From: JAPXLN01 sp033809515
GTDB lineage: Bacteria; Bacillota; Sulfobacillia; Fermentithermobacillales; Fermentithermobacillaceae
Assembly (NCBI GenBank): GCA_033809515.1
Contig: JAPXLN010000009.1
Coordinates: 3,939-67,938 of the forward strand
Direction: 5' to 3'
DNA length: 64,000 nucleotides
Notes under the pieces: generated by a model
Databases searched by the model: none
What the model was told of the DNA's origin: nothing
The model's input: the letters and a program-made list of their open reading frames with translations, nothing else
Shown: piece after piece, positions 1 to 7,941 of the stretch
Position numbering within the stretch: the first letter of the stretch is position 1
How the letters are laid out: the number at the start of each line of letters is the position of its first letter
Position numbers and translations under genes: made by a program

Positions 1-132
1 ACAGCCCTTATGCAGGCCAAGAAGCGTCTTTTGGGCAATACAAACGCCCTCTTGACCCTTACGGTCCTTTTTGTGGAACTCCGGCGCGCTCTTGTTTTGG
101 TCTGGAGAAAGGGAGAAGACGAATGCCTATAG
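1..132 (+). CDS. holB: DNA polymerase III delta' subunit, C-terminal end (partial)
   Basis: Only the last 43 codons are present, read in the frame starting at base 1 and ending at TAG 130-132. The peptide contains AKKRLLGNTNALLTLTVLF, which fits the helical C-terminal collar of HolB/DnaX-type clamp-loader subunits (the common 'N.N..L.LE.L' pattern). HolB loads the sliding clamp as part of the DnaX complex. The frame overlaps the ricT start by 10 bases, implying translational coupling, and holB immediately before yaaT is the conserved Firmicutes order. The assignment rests on this context and a short motif. Confidence 0.6.
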   Translation, partial: TALMQAKKRLLGNTNALLTLTVLFVELRRALVLVWRKGEDECL

Positions 133-926
133 TTGTTGGTGTAAGGTTCAGAGAAAGAGGCAGAATGTACTACTTTGATCCTGCAGGCTGTGAACTCAAG
201 ACCGGCGACAAAGTGCTGGTTGAAACGGTCAGGGGATTGGAGTTAGGTTCCATTGTTCTAGAGTCCAGAGAAGTACCTGAGGAGAGGGTGGTCCCCCCCC
301 TGAAGAAGGTGGTCCGCATAGCCACACCTCAGGACATTGCTGTAGAATGCGCAAACAAGGAAAAGGCGGCGTCGGCAATGGAGACGGCCCGGCAGAAAAT
401 CGCCGAGCACTCTTTGGAGATGCACCTGGTTGACGCCGAGTACACTTTCGACGGTTCCCGCGTTGTGCTGTATTTCACGGCTGACGGAAGGGTAGACTTT
501 CGCGATCTCGTTAAAGACCTTGCCTCAGCTCTCCATACCAGGGTGGAACTCAGGCAGATCGGCGTACGGGATCAGGCCAAGGTCACAGGCGGAATAGGGC
601 CTTGCGGCAGAGAGCTTTGCTGTGCCAGCTTTCTCAATGACTTTTTGCCCGTATCTATAAAAATGGCCAAAGACCAAAACCTTTCCCTTAATCCTACCAA
701 GATATCAGGGACATGCGGCAGGCTTCTGTGTTGTCTCAGGTTTGAGTGCGAGCATTACGAAGATGCCAAGAGCAGTCTGCCGCCTCTGGGGTCTTCTGTA
801 GTGACGCCGGAAGGCGCAGGCAAGGTTATCGCCCAGAACCCCCTGAAAGGAACCGTCTCTGTTGAGATCGAGGCAGGCAAGATTATGGAGTTTCCCGCAG
901 AAGAAGTGGAGGAACAGAAAAGTTGA
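123..926 (+). CDS. ricT: PSP1-domain protein RicT (YaaT)
   Basis: 267-residue PSP1 protein. Cysteines cluster in CGRELCC (C161, C166, C167) and CGRLLCC (C198, C203, C204), followed by C209; this is the arrangement typical of YaaT. In B. subtilis RicT joins RicA and RicF in a [4Fe-4S] complex that directs RNase Y mRNA maturation and promotes Spo0A phosphorylation, competence and biofilm formation. The ATG follows a purine-rich GGGAGAAG stretch and overlaps the end of holB. The TGA stop overlaps the TTG start of rsmI. Length and motif spacing are normal for the family, so the cluster-binding function is probably intact. Confidence 0.93.
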   Translation: MPIVVGVRFRERGRMYYFDPAGCELKTGDKVLVETVRGLELGSIVLESREVPEERVVPPLKKVVRIATPQDIAVECANKEKAASAMETARQKIAEHSLEMHLVDAEYTFDGSRVVLYFTADGRVDFRDLVKDLASALHTRVELRQIGVRDQAKVTGGIGPCGRELCCASFLNDFLPVSIKMAKDQNLSLNPTKISGTCGRLLCCLRFECEHYEDAKSSLPPLGSSVVTPEGAGKVIAQNPLKGTVSVEIEAGKIMEFPAEEVEEQKS

Positions 927-1621
927 CTGAGAGCGATCCTGCCACGGATTTTGGCACCTTGTACATGTGCGGGACGCCCATAGGCAACTTGCAGGACGTC
1001 ACTTTGCGGCTTTTGGAGATCCTCCGGGACGTCGACCTTGTGGCATGTGAAGACACCAGGCGGACCATGAAGCTTCTCTCTAACTTCGATCTGAGAAAGC
1101 CGGTTCTGTCTCTGTACAGACACGTGGAGAAAGGCAGAGCCGAACGGATCCTTGATATGCTTGAAGAAGGAAAGTCGGTGGCCTATGTTTCTGATGCAGG
1201 CATGCCTACGATCTCAGATCCCGGCGCATACCTGGTACAGGCGGCTAGGGAGCGGGGCATCCGGGTGGCTTTGGTACCCGGGCCTTCATCTGTTTCCGGG
1301 GCTCTGGCCCTTTCCGGGTTTCCAGCCGACAGATTCGTCTTCGGCGGTTTTCCCCCAAGAAAGCCCCGTAAGCGCAAAGAGTTTCTCAAAGAGTGGATCT
1401 TGCCAGGCGTTACCGCCGTATTCTTCGAATCTCCCCACCGTCTTAAGGAGTCTCTGACTGATCTGGAGGAGGTTTTTCCGGACATAGAGGTGTGCCTCTG
1501 TCACGAGATGACCAAAGTCCACGAAAGCTGCATCCGGGGGAATATACAAGATGCAAACAGGCAGATTGCAGACCTTAAGCTTCTCGGCGAATGGGTGATG
1601 GTAGTCCGGCTCACTGGATAG
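923..1621 (+). CDS. rsmI: 16S rRNA (cytidine-1402-2'-O)-methyltransferase RsmI, short form
   Basis: Tetrapyrrole-methylase-fold SAM enzyme that 2'-O-methylates C1402 in the ribosomal P site. GTPIGNL lies at residues 17-23, followed by CEDTR, YVSDAGMP, VPGPSS and FESPHR, all RsmI signatures. The TTG start overlaps the ricT stop and has GGAGG about 10 bases upstream. At 232 residues it is about 50 shorter than the B. subtilis and E. coli proteins (from memory). It stops right after the catalytic domain and lacks the usual C-terminal extension. A strong terminator follows directly, so the short form is unlikely to be a sequencing truncation. Confidence 0.92.
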   Translation: MTESDPATDFGTLYMCGTPIGNLQDVTLRLLEILRDVDLVACEDTRRTMKLLSNFDLRKPVLSLYRHVEKGRAERILDMLEEGKSVAYVSDAGMPTISDPGAYLVQAARERGIRVALVPGPSSVSGALALSGFPADRFVFGGFPPRKPRKRKEFLKEWILPGVTAVFFESPHRLKESLTDLEEVFPDIEVCLCHEMTKVHESCIRGNIQDANRQIADLKLLGEWVMVVRLTG

Positions 1622-1664
1622 AACTCAAGTGAGGCCGGGTAAGCCGGCCTCACTTGAGTTTTTT
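1622..1664 (+). terminator. Rho-independent terminator after rsmI
   Basis: A perfect 17-bp inverted repeat (1622-1638 with 1644-1660, 5-base loop GTAAG) runs into a T tract ending at 1664. It ends the holB-ricT-rsmI transcript and separates it from the convergent abrB-like gene. Confidence 0.92.
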
Positions 1665-1723
1665 CGCTTCTCTATGTCTCCTGCAAGATTCCTGCCGCAC
1701 TTGCTTGAGTGCGCTCTTGGGCA

Positions 1724-1969
1724 CTAGCGACGGGCAAGTTCGTCAAGGCAGTTTTTGCAGACTCGTTTTCCCTTGTAAATCTCTACGTTGGCTGCGTTGC
1801 CGCAAAACACACACGCAGGTTCATACTTCCTTAGGATAATGCTTTCACCGTCGACATAGATCTCCAGGGAATCTCTTTCTCCGATATCCAGAGTCCTGCG
1901 CAATTCAATGGGAATCACCACTCTGCCCAGCTCGTCCACCTTGCGAACAACGCCTGTTGACTTCATCAT
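1724..1969 (-). CDS. abrB: AbrB-family transition-state regulator
   Basis: 81-residue swapped-hairpin AbrB DNA-binding protein. The N-terminal half has STGVVRKVDELGRVVIP and ELRRTLDI, the conserved AbrB barrel. The C-terminal tail holds CVFCG and CKNCL, a possible metal-binding pair common in clostridial AbrB proteins and different from the B. subtilis multimerisation tail. The ATG is preceded by GGAGG with an 8-base gap. Reverse orientation between rsmI and metG matches abrB in B. subtilis, which supports orthology. Expected role: dimeric or tetrameric repressor of post-exponential genes. A TTGACA hexamer lies upstream on the minus strand (2035-2040), but the -10 is poor. Confidence 0.88.
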   Translation of the reverse strand: MMKSTGVVRKVDELGRVVIPIELRRTLDIGERDSLEIYVDGESIILRKYEPACVFCGNAANVEIYKGKRVCKNCLDELARR

Positions 1970-2088
1970 GCCCTACACCTCCAACAATTTCTCTCTCCAA
2001 TACCCGACCCCTATCACTAAATAGATACCAGTTGTGTCAAAAAGCGTCAAGAGACTTTTGGAGTATTTTCTAAGATTATTCCTCGGAT

Positions 2089-2117
2089 TTTACAATTTTG
2101 GCCCCAGGGGGTAAACT
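2089..2117 (+). promoter_or_regulatory. Candidate sigma-A promoter for metG
   Basis: TTTACA (2089-2094), 17-base spacer, TAAACT (2112-2117). Start of transcription would fall near 2124, about 55 bases before the metG ATG. The leader is too short for a T-box riboswitch. Confidence 0.5.
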
Positions 2118-2178
2118 TCCATATCAAGACACGCAAATGCTAGAATGACCCAAGATAGCCTTTAGGAGGCCTGAGAAG

Positions 2179-4122
2179 ATGGGTAATGCCAGATACTATA
2201 TTACAACGCCAATATACTACGCATCTGGAAATCTGCATATAGGACACTCTTACACCACTTTTGCGGCTGACGCCATATCCCGGTACAAGCGTCTTCGGGG
2301 TTACGATGTTCATTTCCTAACAGGCACCGACGAGCACGGGCTGAAGATACAAAGAAAAGCCGAGTCTGCAGCCATGAGCCCCCAGGAGTTCGTGGACGGC
2401 ATGGCCTCTAAGATCAAAGACCTCTGGAAGACTCTTGAAATATCCTACGACGATTTCATCCGCACCACTGATGAGCGGCACGTTCGCACAGTCCAGTGGG
2501 TCTTTCAAAAACTTTACGAAAACGGAGACATATATAAGAAAAACTACGAGAGCTGGTATTGCGTAGGGTGCGAAGCCTTTTTCACAGAGACCCAGGCCAG
2601 AGCATTTCCGGACATGATCTGTCCCGACCACGGCAAGCCGCTTGAGAGAGTGAAAGAAGAGAGCTACTTTTTCAGACTCTCCAAGTACCAGGAAAAGCTC
2701 CTTGCCTACATTGACGCCCATCCTGACTTCATACAGCCTGTATCAAGGCGAAACGAGGTTCTGCAGTTTGTTCGAAGCGGCCTTGAGGATCTGTGTATTT
2801 CACGTACGTCCTTTGACTGGGGCATACGGGTGCCCTTTGACCCCAAGAGCGTTGTGTATGTATGGATTGACGCTCTGACCAGCTACATATCTGCCATAGG
2901 CTACCCGTCAGATGCCGAAGAGTTCAACCGCCGGTGGCCTGCGGATGTCCACCTGATCGGTAAGGAGATACTGCGTTTTCACGCTGTCATATGGCCTATT
3001 CTCCTAATGGCGCTGGATCTTTCGTTGCCCCGGCAGATATTTGCCCACGGCTGGCTCAACCTTGGCGGCAAGAAGATGTCTAAGACAATGGGGAACGTTG
3101 TAGATCCTGTGGAACTTGTGGCCAAGTACGGGCTTGATGCTGTCAAATACTTCGTTTTGAGAGAAGTGCCCTTCGGTTCTGACGGCGACTACACAGAAGA
3201 GGCCATGGTTTCCCGCATAAACTCAGACCTTGCCAACGACCTGGGCAATCTGGTGTACAGGACCCTTACCATGCTGGGAAGGTTCTGCGGCGGCAATGTA
3301 CCGGCAGTTGGCCGGGAAGAGCCTGGAGACCTTGCCTTCCGGAAAGAATGTGTTTCTCTTAAGGGGCACGTTGAAGAAGAGATGGATTCCCTTCACCTGA
3401 GCTCGGCCCTGGAAGCTATTATGGACCTGGTCAAGAAAGCAAACAAATACATTGACGACACAAGTCCCTGGAATCTCAAGAAATCAGGCGACTTCCGGCT
3501 TGGGACAGTTATGTATTCCCTTTCTGAGTGCCTTAGGATAGTTGCACAGCTCTTGAGGCCCTTCATGGTTAACACACCATCCCTCATATGGTCTTCACTG
3601 GGCATGGAAGTTTCCCTGGACGACATGCCCTGGGATACTGCCGGACAATGGGGCTGCGTCAAGCCGGGCCAGAAGACCCACAGGGAAAAGCCTCTTTTCC
3701 CTCGCATAGAAACCCCTGAGCCTGAAGACGAACCCAATGATAAGCAGACCCCCGCGTCTCCTGTACCGGCACCTGAAGGGGCATCTGAGGACGGCCTGGG
3801 CCTGATAACCATCGACGAGTTCCGAAAGGCCCACCTCCGGGTGGCTGAGGTCATATCCTGTGAGCCTGTCAAAGGGACCGACAAGCTACTCAAACTGCAG
3901 GTATCCTTTGGCCAGGAGAAAGCGCAGATTGTGGCCGGCATAGCCGCTTTCTACTCGCCTGACGAGATTGTGGGCAAGCAGGTTGTGGTTGTGCATAATC
4001 TCAAAAGCGCCGTAATAAGAGGAGTTGAATCCCGGGGTATGCTTCTTGCGGCAAAAGACGAGTCGGGATTAGCTGTACTCACCGTAGACCGGAAGGTTCA
4101 AAATGGCAGCCCGGTCTCGTAA
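2179..4122 (+). CDS. metG: Methionyl-tRNA synthetase
   Basis: Class I aminoacyl-tRNA synthetase of 647 residues that charges tRNA-Met in the cytoplasm. HIGH is at residues 20-23 and the KMSKS loop reads KMSKT at 299-303. A zinc knuckle is formed by CVGC and a CPDH pair, a variant similar to thermophile enzymes. The C-terminal about 110 residues (from ITIDEFRKAHLRVAEV) form the EMAP/Trbp111-like tRNA-binding and dimerisation domain, joined by a proline- and acid-rich linker. AGGAGG sits 8 bases before the ATG. The stop overlaps the tatD start, and metG-tatD-yabE order is conserved in Firmicutes. Confidence 0.97.
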   Translation: MGNARYYITTPIYYASGNLHIGHSYTTFAADAISRYKRLRGYDVHFLTGTDEHGLKIQRKAESAAMSPQEFVDGMASKIKDLWKTLEISYDDFIRTTDERHVRTVQWVFQKLYENGDIYKKNYESWYCVGCEAFFTETQARAFPDMICPDHGKPLERVKEESYFFRLSKYQEKLLAYIDAHPDFIQPVSRRNEVLQFVRSGLEDLCISRTSFDWGIRVPFDPKSVVYVWIDALTSYISAIGYPSDAEEFNRRWPADVHLIGKEILRFHAVIWPILLMALDLSLPRQIFAHGWLNLGGKKMSKTMGNVVDPVELVAKYGLDAVKYFVLREVPFGSDGDYTEEAMVSRINSDLANDLGNLVYRTLTMLGRFCGGNVPAVGREEPGDLAFRKECVSLKGHVEEEMDSLHLSSALEAIMDLVKKANKYIDDTSPWNLKKSGDFRLGTVMYSLSECLRIVAQLLRPFMVNTPSLIWSSLGMEVSLDDMPWDTAGQWGCVKPGQKTHREKPLFPRIETPEPEDEPNDKQTPASPVPAPEGASEDGLGLITIDEFRKAHLRVAEVISCEPVKGTDKLLKLQVSFGQEKAQIVAGIAAFYSPDEIVGKQVVVVHNLKSAVIRGVESRGMLLAAKDESGLAVLTVDRKVQNGSPVS

Positions 4123-4912
4123 GGGCCTTGGAGGCGCAACGCTGGTTGATACCCACGCGCATCTGACTGACTCTGCGTTTGATGCTGACAGGGATGCCGT
4201 CTTGGGAAGAGCCCGATCTTTGGGAGTGACGTTTGTGGAGGTGGGCTTTGACGAGAATTCGTCAGCCCTGGCCGCGGAGTTTGCCCGAGAGCAGGGTCTT
4301 TGGTGCGCTGTAGGCATTCACCCGCATTACGCGATTTCCGAAGACAGCTGCGAAAGCAGGTGGAAGGTCATCGAAGACCTCATAGATTCACACAGGGACT
4401 GTATCAGAGCTGTAGGTGAGATGGGACTGGACCTGAGAAAGAGCCCTGTACCTCAGGAAGACCAGATGCATTGTTTTGCCCTTGGGTTGGACATAGCAAG
4501 GGCTCACGAACTTCCTGTAATCATCCACCAGCGGGATGCCGGCGAGGAGGTTCTCAGGGTACTCAGTGAAAGACATCCGGGAAGCCCGGTTATCTTTCAC
4601 TGTTTTTCCGGAAATCCGGACTATGCCAGGCGGTGCCTGGACGCCGGCGGATATCTTGGTTTTGGCGGAACCCTTACGTTTCCCCGAAACGACGAGCTAA
4701 GGGAGCTCCTCAGGTTTATGCCCCTGAACAGGGTCTTGCTGGAAACCGACTGCCCGTATCTGGCACCCCAGGCTTATCGAGGGAAACGCAACGAACCTGC
4801 ATACATAAGGGAAGTAGCGGGCACAATGGCAAAAGTTACCGGGAAAAGTTTTGATGAAGTTTCCTGCCTTACTTCGGAGAATGCCGCCAGGATTCTGGGG
4901 TTTTCTTCCTGA
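4103..4912 (+). CDS. tatD: TatD-family metal-dependent hydrolase (YabD)
   Basis: 269-residue TIM-barrel amidohydrolase-fold nuclease. HxH metal ligands are at H18 and H20 (VDTHAHL), followed by GEMGLDL, VIIHQRDA, HCFSGN and ETDCPYLAP, all TatD landmarks. TatD proteins act as metal-dependent DNases or exonucleases; the in vivo substrate here is unknown. The ATG overlaps metG by 20 bases, with GGAAGG 7 bases upstream. A second GGAGG at 4130-4134 has no good in-frame start codon after it, so the upstream ATG is preferred. Confidence 0.93.
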   Translation: MAARSRKGLGGATLVDTHAHLTDSAFDADRDAVLGRARSLGVTFVEVGFDENSSALAAEFAREQGLWCAVGIHPHYAISEDSCESRWKVIEDLIDSHRDCIRAVGEMGLDLRKSPVPQEDQMHCFALGLDIARAHELPVIIHQRDAGEEVLRVLSERHPGSPVIFHCFSGNPDYARRCLDAGGYLGFGGTLTFPRNDELRELLRFMPLNRVLLETDCPYLAPQAYRGKRNEPAYIREVAGTMAKVTGKSFDEVSCLTSENAARILGFSS

Positions 4913-4963
4913 GGAGGATACAGGCAACGCGGTGTCGAATTGGATGTTTTGGGAGGGAGCGTA

Positions 4964-6037
4964 TTGGACTCAGAGAGCCAGGCACGACAGGATCCGGGAG
5001 GCCTCGTAATCCCGGGTAAGAAGCTTGCCAATGAGTCTCCAAAGGGTATCCGGTCTTCCCGCGCCTTCTTGGCGCTACAGACTGTGCTGCTCATAGTCTC
5101 GTTAACGGCCGTGTGGTATTTTGCTGTCGGATCGGGCACTTTGAACGTAACTGTGGTTGCACCGGATCGTGAGGTTGTTCTCAAGACCAGGTGCAAGACT
5201 GTTGAGGAGGTCCTCAAGGAAGCGGGCCTCTGTCTCTTGCCCGGGGATGTAACCGTACCTGCTGCGAGTGAGCCTCTCGCCCAGGGGATGCAAATAGCGG
5301 TTCGCCGGGCACAGCCGGTTTTTCTTACCTGCGATGGGAAGACCCAGGCGTTTATGACCTCTGCCGCCAGCGTCGCTTCAGTCTTGGACCAGGCCTGCGT
5401 TGATCTAGGACCTGATGATTTTCCGCGACCTGCCATGGAGGATGAGATCCCTTCAGACCGGCGTATTTCTGTGGTGAGGGTTGCTTACAAAGAAGAAGCT
5501 CTCGAGGAGAAGCTGCCTTACGGGCGGGAAACCCGAAACGATGCCTCAATGGAAGCAGGGCTTACCAGAGTGTACAGGAGCGGTCAGGCCGGCCTTATGA
5601 GGGTTACGTACAGCGTAAGGTACGAGGACGGTCAGGAAGTGTCCCGTCAGGAGATAGGACGGGACCAGGTAAAGGATCCCTCTCCTGAGATCGTGCTTGT
5701 AGGGGTTGTAAGAGAGGTTTCCCGTGGCGGCCAGAATATCAGGTTCAAAAGAGCCGTTGAGGTCCAATCTACTGCCTATTGCCCGTGCGCAAAATGCTGC
5801 GGAGCTTACGCCAACGGTTTGACTCACATAGGCGTTCCGGCCACAAAAGGCGTCATAGCTGTGGATCCTAAGGTCATCCCGCTTGGCACCAGGGTTTACG
5901 TTGACGGATATGGTTTTGCCGTTGCAGCGGATACAGGCGGAGCCATAAAGGGCAGCCGCATTGACGTATGCTATGACACTCATTCAGAAGCTCTTTCGTG
6001 GGGTTTGAGAAAAACCAAGGTATACATACTGGAATGA
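4964..6037 (+). CDS. yabE: YabE-type secreted protein: DUF348 repeats, G5 and 3D domain
   Basis: Cell-wall-directed protein with one N-terminal membrane anchor (about residues 34-54), two ubiquitin-like DUF348 modules, a G5 segment and a C-terminal 3D domain (STAYCPCAKCCG ... GVIAVDP ... AADTGG ... IDVCYD) carrying the conserved aspartates. The 3D fold is that of resuscitation-promoting/lytic-transglycosylase-like (MltA/Stp) enzymes, so peptidoglycan cleavage is likely. The frame is open from TTG 4940, but GGGAGGG at 4951-4957 fits TTG 4964 best. In B. subtilis the neighbour rnmV (RNase M5) follows; here yabE runs straight to rsmA. Confidence 0.88.
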   Translation: MDSESQARQDPGGLVIPGKKLANESPKGIRSSRAFLALQTVLLIVSLTAVWYFAVGSGTLNVTVVAPDREVVLKTRCKTVEEVLKEAGLCLLPGDVTVPAASEPLAQGMQIAVRRAQPVFLTCDGKTQAFMTSAASVASVLDQACVDLGPDDFPRPAMEDEIPSDRRISVVRVAYKEEALEEKLPYGRETRNDASMEAGLTRVYRSGQAGLMRVTYSVRYEDGQEVSRQEIGRDQVKDPSPEIVLVGVVREVSRGGQNIRFKRAVEVQSTAYCPCAKCCGAYANGLTHIGVPATKGVIAVDPKVIPLGTRVYVDGYGFAVAADTGGAIKGSRIDVCYDTHSEALSWGLRKTKVYILE

Positions 6038-6056
6038 TTCCTCGGGGTTACCTTCC

Positions 6057-6914
6057 ATGAAGGGCGGTTACGGGGTCATCCTCAGAAGCTACGGCATTAC
6101 GCCTAAGAAGCATCTCGGTCAGCATTTTATGACCGATCCGGGGCTTCTTCGCGCCGTAGCTTCTGCTATGGTTCCCGGCTCTTCATGGGTGGCTCTGGAG
6201 ATAGGCGCCGGACCGGGCGTGTTGACCCGTGAGATTGCACAGCTTGCGGGCAAAGTGTACGCAGTTGAGATAGACAGGACCTTCGAAGGCGTTCAGGCCC
6301 GGATCTGCTCTGAACTGACTAACATCACATGGATATGGGGAGATGCGCTCAAGCAGGATTTGTCAGGTCAGGACATTCAAGATGCTCACCCCGGTTTCGG
6401 CCTGGTCCTTTGCGGCAATTTGCCCTATTACATCACCTCGGAAGTCTTGTACGCTTCCTTGATTAAGAGGCCGTGCTGGAAACGGATGGCTTTTGTGGTT
6501 CAGGAAGAGGTAGCCAGGCGTATGGCCGCCCCCGGAGGCACAAGGGACTTCAGCCGCCTGTCTCTCTGGTGCCAGTACAGGGCAAACGTCCGCATAGAAA
6601 GGCGCATTTCCAGAGGCGCATTCTTTCCGCCCCCTGACGTTCAATCGTGTTTGGTCTCCCTGGAACTGAAGAACTCATTTCCCCTTGACGAACCTACTGA
6701 AGAGTTTCTGGATACAGTCTCCAGAGCAGCTTTTTCCGCCAGAAGGAAAACTATCCTTAACGGGCTGGGAGAACTGGCAGACAAGAATGACCTTCTGGAG
6801 ATCATGGAAAGGGCCGGCATAGATCCCCGGAAGCGACCTGAAGCTCTTGGTGTCGAGGAATTTGCAGCTCTGGCCGAAAGACTCCGGCCGGTTTATCTTG
6901 CCAAACAAACCTAA
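6057..6914 (+). CDS. rsmA: 16S rRNA (adenine-1518/1519-N6)-dimethyltransferase RsmA (KsgA)
   Basis: 285-residue SAM-dependent dimethyltransferase acting on the 3' helix of 16S rRNA late in 30S assembly. Visible motifs are KHLGQHF near the N terminus, LEIGAGPGVLT (SAM motif I), and CGNLPYYITS (the NLPY catalytic motif of m6,2A methylases). The C-terminal helical domain is present and the length is normal. The ribosome-binding site before ATG 6057 is weak. The gene follows yabE after 19 bases and is probably co-transcribed with it. Confidence 0.96.
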   Translation: MKGGYGVILRSYGITPKKHLGQHFMTDPGLLRAVASAMVPGSSWVALEIGAGPGVLTREIAQLAGKVYAVEIDRTFEGVQARICSELTNITWIWGDALKQDLSGQDIQDAHPGFGLVLCGNLPYYITSEVLYASLIKRPCWKRMAFVVQEEVARRMAAPGGTRDFSRLSLWCQYRANVRIERRISRGAFFPPPDVQSCLVSLELKNSFPLDEPTEEFLDTVSRAAFSARRKTILNGLGELADKNDLLEIMERAGIDPRKRPEALGVEEFAALAERLRPVYLAKQT

Positions 6915-6973
6915 TCGACTCCATATCTTTCGGTATTTTCCCTGCTAGCAGCCAACTTGCACCCTGAGCTCGT

Positions 6974-7002
6974 TTGCTTTTGAGTCTCCGAAGTGTTAAG
7001 AT
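6974..7002 (+). promoter_or_regulatory. Candidate sigma-A promoter
   Basis: TTGCTT (6974-6979), 17-base spacer, TAAGAT (6997-7002), placed 35 bases before the GTG of the next gene. The -35 is weak (three of six matches). Confidence 0.4.
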
Positions 7003-7036
7003 TAGTTAGACAGAGTAGGCAAAGGGAGGAGTGTGT

Positions 7037-7507
7037 GTGAATTTCGTCAGCCCAACCAAAGGGCCATTGTCGTTTGACGCCATGTTCGACGAGATCTGCA
7101 CATATATGGCCGAAGATTCTCATGCCTGCTACAAGCTTATTGTCGGAAGCGATTCCCAGAGCAAAGAGCAGGTTTGCTTTGTCACTGCGGTAGTAGTGCA
7201 CCGCTTGGGCAAGGGTGGACGTTACTTTTACGCGAAAAAAAACGTCAACAAGATGCCCAGTTTAAGACAGCGGATTTTCTACGAAGCTCACTTGAGCCTC
7301 GATGTGGCTTCAAAAATAGCAGCGAAAATATCTGAAAACGGATTTTCTGATCTTAACGTAGAGATCCACCTTGATGTGGGTCGCAACGGCCAGACCAGAT
7401 TTCTGATCAAAGAGCTGGTTCAGCAGATTGTCGGAAGCGGCTTTGAAGCTAAGATCAAACCTGATGCCTTTGGGGCATCTCAGGTTGCCGACAAGCACTC
7501 AAAATGA
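7037..7507 (+). CDS. YkuK-type RNase H-like protein (DUF458)
   Basis: About 156 residues. Phrases such as YKLIVGSDSQ, TAVVVHRLGKGG, FYEAHLSLDVA and VEIHLDVGRNGQT match the YkuK/DUF458 family, which has an RNase H-like fold with conserved acidic residues (the D of GSDSQ and of HLDVG). The biochemical role is unknown; nuclease activity is an inference from the fold. The frame opens at GTG 7031, but GGGAGGAG at 7024-7031 favours GTG 7037. It precedes veg, in the slot where B. subtilis carries yabG. Confidence 0.85.
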   Translation: MNFVSPTKGPLSFDAMFDEICTYMAEDSHACYKLIVGSDSQSKEQVCFVTAVVVHRLGKGGRYFYAKKNVNKMPSLRQRIFYEAHLSLDVASKIAAKISENGFSDLNVEIHLDVGRNGQTRFLIKELVQQIVGSGFEAKIKPDAFGASQVADKHSK

Positions 7508-7527
7508 TCTGAAAAGAGGGATTGCCG

Positions 7528-7782
7528 GTGGCACAGAAGGCGACGCTTGAAGCTATCCGTACCACGCTCGACAACCGCCTTGGAAAGCGTGTCAGGGTAA
7601 GGGCCGCCCAGGGCAGGAGAAGGGTTTTCGAGAAGGAAGGCGTGCTGGAGAAAACCTACCCCAGCCTATTCCTGATTAGATTTGACGACGACGACAACGT
7701 TCGAATGTCCTGGACCTATACTGACGTCCTTACTGACATTGTCGAGCTTCACTTCGACGAAGAGATCGCAGACGACGACTGA
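7528..7782 (+). CDS. veg: Veg protein (DUF1021)
   Basis: 84-residue basic/acidic SH3-like protein. GKRVRVRA, GRRRV, LEKTYPSLFLIRFD and YTDVLTDIVEL are the Veg consensus. In B. subtilis Veg is highly expressed and promotes biofilm formation by interfering with SinR. Its position between rsmA and ispE is conserved. GTG 7528 lies 7 bases after AGAGGG; the upstream in-frame TTG 7522 is too close to that site. An intrinsic terminator ends the transcript. Confidence 0.93.
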   Translation: MAQKATLEAIRTTLDNRLGKRVRVRAAQGRRRVFEKEGVLEKTYPSLFLIRFDDDDNVRMSWTYTDVLTDIVELHFDEEIADDD

Positions 7783-7843
7783 CTCTTGCCCCTGTTTTCG
7801 CCGGTAGCTAAGGCGGGAACAGGGCGCATGCCAGGATCATGTT

Positions 7844-7867
7844 AGGCCGCCATTGGCGGCCTTTTTT
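7844..7867 (+). terminator. Rho-independent terminator after veg
   Basis: An 8-bp perfect stem (AGGCCGCC with GGCGGCCT, 3-base loop) is followed by six T residues. A second, longer imperfect hairpin lies just upstream (CCCTGTT...AACAGGG around 7790-7824). Confidence 0.93.
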
Positions 7868-7941
7868 CATAGTCCCTAACAAAGCGTAACCCCCCTGCAC
7901 TTCGCTACATAAGGTGTTTACAGAGTGAAGGGAGGGGGACA

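Noticed and set aside
1696..1713. Terminator for the AbrB gene on the minus strand
   Set aside because: A 6-bp inverted repeat (CGCACT/AGTGCG) is present, but no T tract follows it on the minus strand.
1970..2178. T-box leader for metG
   Set aside because: The leader after the predicted start is about 55 bases, with no T-box consensus or terminator stem.
4774..5436. Minus-strand open frame over tatD and yabE
   Set aside because: Antisense to two conserved genes and without motifs.
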